From Chitiniphilus purpureus (GTDB taxonomy: Bacteria > Pseudomonadota > Gammaproteobacteria > Burkholderiales > Chitinibacteraceae), in the NCBI RefSeq assembly GCF_025642115.1, contig NZ_CP106753.1, forward strand, positions 1,201,501 through 1,265,500: a stretch of 64,000 nt of DNA, read 5' to 3'. Position numbers and translations under genes: made by a program. The notes beneath the pieces are model-generated. The model saw only the letters and a program-made list of their open reading frames with translations, ran no database searches and was not told the DNA's origin. Positions 50,254 through 57,905 of the stretch are shown here, piece by piece. The first letter of the stretch is position 1, and each line of letters starts with the position of its first letter.

Positions 50254-50256
50254 ACA

Positions 50257-50316
50257 AAAATCCCAAAAAGGGAAACAACCATTTGCGTTGATCCTTTTTC
50301 GGGATTATCATAGAAT
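50257..50316 (+). promoter_or_regulatory. Second and third hig-like operators with promoter
   Basis: TCCC-AAAAA-GGGA at 50261-50273 and ATCC-TTTTTCG-GGAT at 50291-50305 resemble the higBA operator. The latter lies in the spacer of TTGATC (50288) / TAGAAT (50311), or TTGCGT / TATCAT, each with 17-bp spacing. It would drive the non-coding stretch downstream. Confidence 0.6.
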
Positions 50317-50377
50317 CTACTCACCAGTACGGAATCGAACTCCCGAACGAGCCAGTGGCCGTGCTGATAGAAGTCAC

Positions 50378-50462
50378 GGTGTTGGCAGCTGGGTTTGTAC
50401 CCAGTCGTCAACACCAAAGAAAAAGGCCCCGAAGTGCTACCAACACTTCAGAGCCTTTGGTG
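50378..50462 (+). ncRNA. Candidate structured RNA with alternative hairpins
   Basis: GGTGTTG ... CAACACC encloses CTGGGT-TTGT-ACCCAG (50378-50415). A second hairpin CACCAAA/TTTGGTG with GGC/GCC and GAAGTG/CACTTC (50412-50462) shares four bases with the first, so only one can form. Downstream of a hig-like promoter. The rest of 50254-50778 has no clear gene. Confidence 0.5.
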
Positions 50463-50778
50463 AGGTGAATAGGGGGCTACCAAACCACCCATGCACATCA
50501 TGTCTTGAACGGACAGCGGATTTTACCAGTTCGCGGTGTGCTGGCAAGCCCAAACCCCCTCAACTTTCATGAGGAGTTGGCCATGGCCTACCACCGATGG
50601 AAGAGCGTCTTTGTGCGCGCATACACCCGGTTCCGGTTCGGACGCCGGGAGGCTGTGTGCCAGCACTGGCGATCTCATCCGGGTCAGATGCAATTGTTTG
50701 CCTGATCCATCCCTGACGGGACTCAGCAGGACCTGACTCCCGTCTCCCCTCTTTCCGCGAACTGATAAGGAAAATCCT

Positions 50779-50937
50779 ATGTCCTCCAAGAAACCGACGA
50801 ACGAACACACCTCCGCCCGCGTGGCATCGACCGCTGCCAAGCTGTTGAGCAACCCACGCACACCTGCATCCGTCAAATCCGTGGCGGCATCGGCACTGAC
50901 CCAAAAGGCCAGTTCCAGCAAGGCAAAAGGCAAGTAA
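50779..50937 (+). CDS. Small basic Ser/Ala/Lys-rich protein, 52 residues
   Basis: MSSKKPTNEHTSARVASTAA at the start, KSVAASALTQKASSSKAKGK at the end. AAGGA lies 7 nt before ATG 50779. Composition suggests nucleic-acid binding or a small toxin-like or stress peptide; no family assigned. It precedes the LRAT-like gene by 92 bp. Confidence 0.62.
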   Translation: MSSKKPTNEHTSARVASTAAKLLSNPRTPASVKSVAASALTQKASSSKAKGK

Positions 50938-51029
50938 TCGTTGTTGTCACCCGATTTCTGCTCAGCGCCGAAGTCGGGTGACGCAGCGATCAGCTGTGGC
51001 ACTGACGACAGCAACACCAGGAGGTTCTC

Positions 51030-51398
51030 TTGTTCTTCAACACTCAACCCTTCCGAATCATTTCTCGCCCCAAGCTGACTGGCCTGGGGGAACACTGGGG
51101 CGTTCAACTGCCCGACGGCAACGTCGCGCACCTGACCCCTGAAGGCGAACAAATTGTGAGCTTCACGGAGTTCGCACAAGGCCGCCCTATCAAGGAAGTC
51201 CGACGCGCTGCACCCGAGCAGCGGGCGCAAATCATGCAACGGCTCTCCCTATCGCTGCAACACCGGGGCCCCTACCGGCTACTGGACCGCAATTGCGAAA
51301 CCTACGCCACGTGGCTGCTGGGCGAAAAACCCCGGAGCCCTCAGGTGGAAGGCGTCATTTTCTTGGGCGTGATCGCAGCCCTCCTGCGCTTCGCGTGA
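51030..51398 (+). CDS. LRAT-like (NlpC/P60 superfamily) small protein
   Basis: 122 residues from TTG 51030, with a perfect AGGAGG upstream. HWGVQLPDGNVAHL supplies the conserved His region and RLLDRNCETYATWLL the catalytic Cys (NCE) of LRAT-like thiol enzymes. Members act as acyltransferases or peptidases; the substrate is unknown. A hydrophobic C-terminal tail (VIFLGVIAALLRFA) may contact a membrane. Confidence 0.75.
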   Translation: MFFNTQPFRIISRPKLTGLGEHWGVQLPDGNVAHLTPEGEQIVSFTEFAQGRPIKEVRRAAPEQRAQIMQRLSLSLQHRGPYRLLDRNCETYATWLLGEKPRSPQVEGVIFLGVIAALLRFA

Positions 51399-51529
51399 CC
51401 TTGTCCACAAACCTGCGCAGTCCTTCGTTCAGGAGCTACTGACACTGATCACGCTCCTTTCCGGGCGGGCTGTACAGAGATTGAGCAAACCACGCTGGTG
51501 AGCAGAGAAATCCAATCTGCTCGAGGGTT

Positions 51530-51550
51530 TCCATACGAATTTTGTATGGA
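51530..51550 (+). promoter_or_regulatory. Hairpin overlapping the zinc-finger gene ribosome site
   Basis: TCCATAC / GTATGGA with a 7-nt loop. The right arm overlaps the GGAG at 51548-51551 that serves ATG 51559, so the structure could hide the ribosome site. 51399-51529 shows nothing else. Confidence 0.5.
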
Positions 51551-51558
51551 GCCCACCG

Positions 51559-52026
51559 ATGACAACCAAGTACTGCGCGCACTGCGGCCACCCCTTCGAA
51601 CCCCGCCCACAGGTTCCCGACCAAGCCTTCTGCTCAGCCCCTGAATGCCAGCGTGCTCGCAAGCGCGAATGGCAGCGGGCAAAACTCCAATCCGATCCTG
51701 ACTACCGCATCAATCAGCAGGCGGCCCAGCGCGCGTGGTCACAGCGCAATCATGACTATTGGCGCAATCACCGAGACGCACAACAGGCCGACGGCGATCA
51801 AGGATCGCAACCGGATACGGCTCATCAGCAGCGAGTCATCGATCCTGTAAAGATGGACGTGTCAGCCCTGCCTTCCGGCATCTACCGGATCACAAGACGG
51901 CCAGATTTTCCGAAGGGAACGCCGGGTTCTTGGGTGGTTGAAATCACGCTGCTGTACGAAACCTGTGAATGCAAGATGGATGCGTCAAGAGATGACTTGA
52001 TCGACAACCAGGGAGTCCGGCCTTAA
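51559..52026 (+). CDS. Zinc-finger protein preceding the recombinase-ParB module
   Basis: 155 residues. The first 35 residues carry CAHCGHPFEPRP ... FCSAPECQRARK, four cysteines in a zinc-finger arrangement; a basic region with repeated WQR/WSQRN/YWRN follows. The C-terminal part is beta-like (GIYRITRRPDFPKGTPGSWV). Similar proteins are linked to recombinases in proteobacteria. Likely a DNA-binding accessory; inference. Confidence 0.72.
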   Translation: MTTKYCAHCGHPFEPRPQVPDQAFCSAPECQRARKREWQRAKLQSDPDYRINQQAAQRAWSQRNHDYWRNHRDAQQADGDQGSQPDTAHQQRVIDPVKMDVSALPSGIYRITRRPDFPKGTPGSWVVEITLLYETCECKMDASRDDLIDNQGVRP

Positions 52027-52174
52027 CTTCAAGCCCAAATGGGCTCTCGATCATCCTGGATGGCAACAATTTCAACCATGTGCATTCCGGCCGCGCATTG
52101 CAGGCCACGTGTATGCCAATGAGGTGAATGGCAGGCCCGAGAGCAAGTTCACACAACATAAAGTGATCGGGTCT

Positions 52175-53740
52175 ATGCAGGCAGAAGAGTTCTCCATTCC
52201 GGGGGCGGATCAGCCACCGACATTTCGGGCCGCCGAGTACGTGCGGATGTCGACCGAGCACCAGCAGTATTCGACGGAAAACCAAGCCGACAAGATCCGC
52301 GAATACGCTGCCCGGCGCAACATCGAGATCGTTCGCACCTATGCCGACGAGGGCAAGAGCGGCTTGCGCATCGATGGGCGCCGGGCGCTGCAGCAGCTGA
52401 TCAAGGACGTCGAGGCAGGCATCGCGGATTTCCAGATCATTCTGGTCTATGACGTCAGCCGCTGGGGCCGGTTTCAGGATGCCGATGAGAGTGCCTATTA
52501 CGAATACATTTGCCGCCGCGCCGGAATCCAGGTCGCGTACTGCGCAGAGCAGTTCGAAAACGACGGCTCGCCTGTGTCGACCATCGTCAAGGGCGTCAAG
52601 CGCGCGATGGCTGGCGAGTACAGCCGCGAGTTGTCGGCCAAGGTATTCGCCGGGCAGTGCCGCCTGATTGAGTTGGGTTTCCGACAGGGTGGCCCGGCTG
52701 GCTATGGGCTGCGACGCGTGCTGATCGATCAGTCCGGCACGCTCAAAGGTGAATTGGCTCGCGGCGAGCACAAGAGCCTGCAAACCGACCGCGTCATTCT
52801 TCAGCCGGGGCCGGATGATGAGGTTGCCGTGGTCAACCAGATCTACCGCTGGTTTGTCACCGACAACCTGACGGAGCTGGACATCGCCGAACGCCTGAAC
52901 GCACAAGGAACGCGCACTGACCTTGGGCGGGATTGGACGCGAGCGACCGTCCGCGAGGTGCTGTCCAACGAAAAATACATCGGCAACAACATCTACAACC
53001 GTCGGTCTTTTAAGCTAAAGAAGCACCGGGTGGTTAACAGCCCCGACATGTGGATCAAGAAGGAAGGTGCGTTCGAGGGCATCGTGCCGCCGGAGCTCTT
53101 CTACACGGCGCAGGGCATCTTGCGCGCAAGGGCACATCGCTACAGCGACGAGGAGTTGATCGAGAAGCTGCGCAATCTGTACCAGCGCCACGGGTACCTC
53201 TCCGGCCTGATCATCGATGAGGCAGATGGCATGCCGTCTGCGGCGGCCTATGCACATCGATTCGGCAGTTTGGTTCGCGCCTACCAGGCGGTGGGCTTCA
53301 CACCGGACCGCGACTACCAGTATCTGGAGGTGAATCAGTTTCTGCGCAGACTGCATCCTGAGATCGTCAGCCAGACCGAACGCATGATTGCCGAGGTCGG
53401 CGGCAACGTCGAGCGTGAACCGGCCACCGACCTTCTCACTGTGAATCGCGAGTTCACCGTTTCACTGGTGCTGGCGCGGTGCCAATTGCTCGACAACGGG
53501 CGACGGCGCTGGAAGGTGCGCTTCGACACCAGCCTCGCGCCCGACATCACGGTGGCCGTGCGGCTGGACGACAGCAATCAGGCTGCCTTGGACTACTACC
53601 TGCTGCCGCGACTGGACTTCGGTCAGGCACGCATCCATTTGGCCGACCACAACGGCATCGAGTTTGAGTGCTATCGCTTCGACAGCCTGGACTACCTCTA
53701 CGGCATGGCGCGGCGCATCCGCATACGGAGGGCCGCATGA
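52175..53740 (+). CDS. Large serine recombinase of the ParB-ParB module
   Basis: 521 residues from ATG 52175; an ATG at 52109 is possible but has no ribosome site. Catalytic Ser26 in EYVRMSTEHQ; DEGKSGLRIDGRRALQQLI and VYDVSRWGRF complete the resolvase core, followed by a recombinase domain (GGPAGYGLRRVLIDQ) and an unusual C-terminal region. Ends with TGA overlapping the next ATG, so it is coupled to two ParB-like genes. Not closely similar to the prophage recombinase. Confidence 0.88.
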   Translation: MQAEEFSIPGADQPPTFRAAEYVRMSTEHQQYSTENQADKIREYAARRNIEIVRTYADEGKSGLRIDGRRALQQLIKDVEAGIADFQIILVYDVSRWGRFQDADESAYYEYICRRAGIQVAYCAEQFENDGSPVSTIVKGVKRAMAGEYSRELSAKVFAGQCRLIELGFRQGGPAGYGLRRVLIDQSGTLKGELARGEHKSLQTDRVILQPGPDDEVAVVNQIYRWFVTDNLTELDIAERLNAQGTRTDLGRDWTRATVREVLSNEKYIGNNIYNRRSFKLKKHRVVNSPDMWIKKEGAFEGIVPPELFYTAQGILRARAHRYSDEELIEKLRNLYQRHGYLSGLIIDEADGMPSAAAYAHRFGSLVRAYQAVGFTPDRDYQYLEVNQFLRRLHPEIVSQTERMIAEVGGNVEREPATDLLTVNREFTVSLVLARCQLLDNGRRRWKVRFDTSLAPDITVAVRLDDSNQAALDYYLLPRLDFGQARIHLADHNGIEFECYRFDSLDYLYGMARRIRIRRAA

Positions 53741-54648
53741 GTCAAGAAAAAGAGCATCGGCATTCGGAGTTGCGGATGATTCCGCTCAACCGGATTGAGG
53801 TTCTCAACCCCCGCGAGCGCAACAGCAGGGTCTTCGAGCAGATTGTCGGCAACATCCAGAACATTGGCCTGAAAAAGCCCATCATCGTGACGCCACGTCC
53901 AGGGAGCAATGGCGAGCACTATCTCCTCATCTGCGGCGAGGGTCGGTTCAAGGCCTTCAAGACACTCGGGCATCAAGAGATCCCGGCAATGGTGATGAAC
54001 GTCGATGACGAATCGGCCTTCATCATGAGCCTCACCGAGAACATCGCCCGGCGAAAGTTCAGCCCGTTGGAATTGCTGTCCGGCATCGAGCAGCTGCGGG
54101 ATCAGGGCTATGACAAGAAATCCATTGCCCAAAAGACAGGCCTGAGTCCGGAGTACGTGCAGGGCATCCTGCAGTTGCTGCAGAACGGTGAGCAGCGACT
54201 GCTGATGGCCGTCGGCAGCGGGCGCATCCCTCTCAACGCGGCGATCACCATCGCTGGCGCGGGCAGCGACGAGAAAGCCATTCAAGCCGCATTGCAAGAT
54301 GCCTACGAAACCGGAAAGCTGCGTGGCAGCCAGTTGATCCAAGCCCGTCGTGTGATCGAACGTCGCCGCACCCAAGGCAAGTCCATCGGCGGCAGGATGA
54401 CCTCCCGCAAAACCAATGAGGATGTCACCACGTCCAGCCTGGTGCGGAACTACCAGCGGGAAGTCGAGCGACAGAAGCTGCTGGTCAGGAAAGCAGAGAC
54501 CGCTCAACGCAACTTGCTGTTCATTGTCGGGGCCCTGCGCCAACTGCTGGCCGACGAGAATTTCACCACCCTGCTGCGCGCGGAGGGGCTGGACACACTG
54601 CCCCAGTATCTGGCGGAGCGGGTCTGGGCTCGAGGGAGCGGCGCATGA
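53737..54648 (+). CDS. ParB/RepB-like protein 1
   Basis: 303 residues. The ParB core has IPLNRIEVLNPRERNSRVFE, then ICGEGRFKAFKTLG and SLTENIARRKFSPLE; an HTH follows (SIAQKTGLSPEYVQGILQLL). The C-terminal part fits the RepB-type plasmid partition family. No ParA-like ATPase is next to it, so a classic partition system is unlikely. Start ATG overlaps the recombinase TGA; the end overlaps the second ParB-like start. Confidence 0.85.
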   Translation: MSQEKEHRHSELRMIPLNRIEVLNPRERNSRVFEQIVGNIQNIGLKKPIIVTPRPGSNGEHYLLICGEGRFKAFKTLGHQEIPAMVMNVDDESAFIMSLTENIARRKFSPLELLSGIEQLRDQGYDKKSIAQKTGLSPEYVQGILQLLQNGEQRLLMAVGSGRIPLNAAITIAGAGSDEKAIQAALQDAYETGKLRGSQLIQARRVIERRRTQGKSIGGRMTSRKTNEDVTTSSLVRNYQREVERQKLLVRKAETAQRNLLFIVGALRQLLADENFTTLLRAEGLDTLPQYLAERVWARGSGA

Positions 54649-55523
54649 GCAAACCGCCCTTGGGCTTCGTTCCGGAGCCATTGGTTCTGCCCCTCTCGTC
54701 CGTCCTGCCCTCGCGTAAGACGCCAGAAGGCTTGCTTGCCTCACGGAAATTCAAGCAGATCACCGCATCTATCGAGGCGGTCGGGCTAATCGAACCCCTG
54801 TCGGTGGGAAAGCCCAACCGCGAGGGGCAGCACATCTTGCTGGACGGGCACACACGACTGGTCGCGCTGAAACAGCTGGGCTTCGACAAAGCTCCCTGCC
54901 TGGTAGCCACCGATGACGAAAGCTACACCTACAACAACCGGATCAATCGCCTCTCCAGTATTCAGGAGCACCTCATGATCCGTCGCGCTGTCGAACGGGG
55001 TGTCACCCCGGAAAAGCTGGCGAAGGCCTTGGACGTGGACATCAGCCACATCATCAAGAAGCTAAACCTGCTGGAAGGCATCTGCCCGGAGGCCGCCGAA
55101 TTGCTGCGCGACCAGACGTTTTCCGCAAACCTTGGTGCGGTCCTGCGCAAGCTCAAGCCGACCCGTCAGGTTGAGTGCGTTGAACTGATGGTCAGTGCCA
55201 ACAACATCACGGTCGCCTATGCCCAGGCCTTGGTTGCGGCGACACCCAGCAACTTGCTCGTTGGTGAAACCAAGCCCAAGAAGATGACCGGTGTCAGCGC
55301 CGACCAGATGGCCAAGATGGAGAGGGAGATGGGCAACCTCCAAGAGCAGTTCAAGCTCGCCGAGCAAACCTACGGTCAGGACATCCTCAACCTGGTGCTG
55401 GCCAAGGGCTATCTCGCCAAGTTGATGGCAAACGAAGCCATCTTGCGTCACCTGACCAGGAACCACCCCGACGTGCTGAACGAGTTCGACAGCATCGTCC
55501 GCATGGTGGCGCTGGACAAATAA
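54645..55523 (+). CDS. ParB/RepB-like protein 2
   Basis: 292 residues. LLDGHTRLVALKQLG is the ParB-box equivalent, with INRLSSIQEHLMIRRAVERG and LAKALDVDISHIIKKLNLLE as HTH. The RepB-like C-terminal region includes LMVSANNITVAYAQALVAAT. Overlaps the first ParB-like gene (ATGA). The two are distant paralogues and probably form a heteromeric complex with the recombinase; inference. Confidence 0.85.
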   Translation: MSKPPLGFVPEPLVLPLSSVLPSRKTPEGLLASRKFKQITASIEAVGLIEPLSVGKPNREGQHILLDGHTRLVALKQLGFDKAPCLVATDDESYTYNNRINRLSSIQEHLMIRRAVERGVTPEKLAKALDVDISHIIKKLNLLEGICPEAAELLRDQTFSANLGAVLRKLKPTRQVECVELMVSANNITVAYAQALVAATPSNLLVGETKPKKMTGVSADQMAKMEREMGNLQEQFKLAEQTYGQDILNLVLAKGYLAKLMANEAILRHLTRNHPDVLNEFDSIVRMVALDK

Positions 55524-55868
55524 GCGGCGCGCAATCGGCGTAGTGAGCGAAACCCTTCCCACCGGAAGGTCGTGATGGCGTCCACGCAGGCGGCCACGGT
55601 TCTTTAACAATCTGGAAGCATCAGGGTCATCGCCCCCAAAACGGAGTTTCTGCTTCCCTCCGCGATCAAGGGCGATGACCGACAGGCTTGCCGCTGGCCT
55701 GCCCACGCGCATCGGGGGCTGCGCCTGGGCGAACAGCGGCACCTTTTTCAGTTTTTGGCGACCCAGTCTTCGTGGCGGAGCAATAGACCTAAACAGTGCT
55801 CGCTTGCTGAAGCAAATGAACCGTCTTGTCCCAGAAACAAGGCTTCGACGATTTTTGCTTACTATCGA
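55524..55868. other. Gap with boxA-like motif and long hairpin
   Basis: GTTCTTTAACAAT at 55599-55611 resembles rrn boxA. Downstream, GGTCATCGCCC (55625-55635) pairs with GGGCGATGACC (55670-55680), enclosing an inner CGGAG/CTCCG stem. The remainder to 55868 has no gene. May be a structured RNA or the right end of the recombinase module. Confidence 0.55.
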
Positions 55869-57746
55869 TCAAAACCCTGGGTACTTCTGCCAGATCCGCT
55901 GATTCAACTCTTCGTTGTCGCTGTACTCGCCAATTGCCCAATCCTTGAATGCGTAAAGGTCTTCCGCCAATTCGGTGATGACGTCGCGCAGTTCCAGCGG
56001 CTCCAGCCACTCGGCAGGGATCGCCTTCACGCCGTGCATCGCGCCCAGCAGGTTGCCGACGATCGCTCCGGTCGAGTCGGAATCGCCATCGTGGTTCACG
56101 GCCAAGATCACGCCGTGTTTGAAATTGCGGGCGACCAGCGCGCAATAGATGGAAATAGCCAGAGCCTCCTCGGCGATCCAGCCCTGACCCTGCCGGTCTA
56201 TGGCTTCTTCATGTGGCAAACCGGAATCGGCCAACTCCTCAGCCATCTCGATTGCCCGCAGCGTCTCTTCGTGACCGGGCTCGGCTCGCAGGAGGAGTTT
56301 TGCGGTGGCCAATGCCTCGCGTAGCGACGCGCCATCGGTCAGCGCCAGGATCAGCACCGCCAGCACACCACCGGTCAGGGCTCCGGTCGGGTGCCCATGG
56401 GTCAGCGCAGCCAATTCGGTACCGAGCCGGAAGGCGTCTTGGGGAGATTCGTACTGACGCAAGCGCCATGCGAACAACCCGACCGGTGCAACGCGCATGA
56501 CGCCGCCGCAGCCCTTGCTGTCGTTGCGGGCCGGCTCCCCGAGCGAGTTCATTGCCCTCAGGGCCGATAGGCAGGTGTTGCCCGGTGCGCGACGACTGTG
56601 CAGCTGACGCTGCTGAAACAGCCAGCCAGGCTCATCGGTGCCGAAGTCGATGTCGCATGTCGGGCGTTCGCCCTGGGTTTGCAGCCAGCGCAAATAGGCG
56701 TGCGCCGTGACCCCGGAATAGGTCGTGATGCCTTTGAAGCAGCCGCGCACCCAGCCTCGGATCAACCCCTCGGCGGTGAACAAGGTCATCTGCGTGTCGT
56801 CGGTGATCGTTCCCATGCCGCCATAAGCCGGTGCGTACTGGGTGATTCCCTTCGGGCCGAAGCGACGGAGAATCTCGACGCGCTTCATGAACTCAACCGG
56901 TGCGCCCAGCGCATCTCCGACTGCGCCACCGAGTAGGCAGCCCAGAAACCGCCCCTGGACAGTGCGTTTTTGCTGGCGCTTGCTGCGCCAGGCCGGAGGT
57001 GCCGGTGTCTCGAATTCTTCCGCCGCACCCGCATCGGCAACAGGCTCCTCGTCCTCATGGCCGGACAATGTGTAGTAGACGCCCAACTCTGCGACTACGC
57101 GGGCGGCGGGTCGGGCGACAAGGTCCAGCTGCTTGCGCCACTCGGGCACATCGGAGCCGTCCCAACTGATGCCCAGACCTTTCTCCCAGTAGGACAGGTA
57201 GGCCTCGCCCCGCTCGGCGGCGTAGTGGTTGCCGTTGCCGGCAGAGCAGTCGAGCGCGTACTCCCAGTTGTTCTCGCGCATGCAGACACCGTGCTCAGGG
57301 TGAGGCACTTGCCCCAGCCCGATCAGGTATTCCGCGCTCTTGGCGTCCAACGGGCGAAACACGGCCACCCGCAAACGTCCATCGTCCCGGGCGGTGATAG
57401 CAGCGATCAGAGCATCGCCACGTTGGATGGTGACGAGTTTGCCGCCGAGATCCACGTGCCCGACCTCGAGCCACCAGTGGTCACCGGCCGCTGAAATGAC
57501 GTCGCGGGCATCGGCGGGCGCCAACAGCTCGGCAAGTCGATCCATTCCGGGTTCGGCCTGCTGCCATTCGGCCTCCCCATCCCGGCTGCGCTGTTGTAGG
57601 CCATGCAGCATCACCGCCAGCGGCAGGCCCCCATTGTCGAGCACGGCTGACTTTAGATCGGCTGCCGGGATGGGATACGAGATATCCGGCAACCCGTAAC
57701 GTGCCAGCGTCTCTGGCTTGAGGTGAAGCTCTGCGAAATTTTGCAT
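55869..57746 (-). CDS. ADP-ribosylglycohydrolase with novel N-terminal domain
   Basis: 625 residues. From about residue 266 the DraG fold is clear: GCLLGGAVGDALGAPVEF, TITDDTQMTLF, and NHDGDSDSTGAIVGNLLGA near the C-terminus carry the metal ligands. It should remove ADP-ribose from protein or nucleic acid. Residues 1-260 are not recognised (beta-rich, many Trp, ending in an acidic linker). Divergent from the WYL operon; may reverse a toxin or host modification. ATG at 57746. Confidence 0.86.
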   Translation of the reverse strand: MQNFAELHLKPETLARYGLPDISYPIPAADLKSAVLDNGGLPLAVMLHGLQQRSRDGEAEWQQAEPGMDRLAELLAPADARDVISAAGDHWWLEVGHVDLGGKLVTIQRGDALIAAITARDDGRLRVAVFRPLDAKSAEYLIGLGQVPHPEHGVCMRENNWEYALDCSAGNGNHYAAERGEAYLSYWEKGLGISWDGSDVPEWRKQLDLVARPAARVVAELGVYYTLSGHEDEEPVADAGAAEEFETPAPPAWRSKRQQKRTVQGRFLGCLLGGAVGDALGAPVEFMKRVEILRRFGPKGITQYAPAYGGMGTITDDTQMTLFTAEGLIRGWVRGCFKGITTYSGVTAHAYLRWLQTQGERPTCDIDFGTDEPGWLFQQRQLHSRRAPGNTCLSALRAMNSLGEPARNDSKGCGGVMRVAPVGLFAWRLRQYESPQDAFRLGTELAALTHGHPTGALTGGVLAVLILALTDGASLREALATAKLLLRAEPGHEETLRAIEMAEELADSGLPHEEAIDRQGQGWIAEEALAISIYCALVARNFKHGVILAVNHDGDSDSTGAIVGNLLGAMHGVKAIPAEWLEPLELRDVITELAEDLYAFKDWAIGEYSDNEELNQRIWQKYPGF

Positions 57747-57826
57747 GGCGCCCGTACCAATCCTTTTATCGCTGCGCCGCTTGTGGTTATCACAATACGA
57801 TGCATATTCAAATCAAAATAGAGTCA

Positions 57827-57855
57827 TGGACAGATTTTAGGGCGGACCATATACT
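57827..57855 (+). promoter_or_regulatory. Promoter of the WYL-PsyrTA operon
   Basis: TGGACA at 57827-57832, 17-bp spacer, TATACT at 57850-57855. Close to consensus. A palindrome TTGTG-GTTAT-CACAA (57781-57795) lies upstream, towards the divergent gene. Confidence 0.7.
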
Positions 57856-57863
57856 TTCCGCAA

Positions 57864-57897
57864 TAACCCGAACAAGCATTCGCTAACCCGAACGAGC
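57864..57897 (+). promoter_or_regulatory. Direct-repeat operator of the WYL regulator
   Basis: TAACCCGAACAAGC (57864-57877) and TAACCCGAACGAGC (57884-57897), 20 bp apart start to start, just after the predicted transcription start and before ATG 57906. Likely binding sites for the dimeric WYL regulator. Confidence 0.65.
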
Positions 57898-57905
57898 CAG
57901 CCAGG

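Noticed and set aside
50310..50370. tRNA-like T-arm motif on the minus strand (GGGAGTTCGATTCC)
   Set aside because: The T-stem pairs only three bases and no acceptor, D or anticodon stem can be drawn, so it is not called a tRNA or an attachment-site remnant.
52109..52174. Earlier ATG start for the second serine recombinase
   Set aside because: There is no ribosome site, and the 22 extra residues lie outside the conserved resolvase domain; left as a possibility only.
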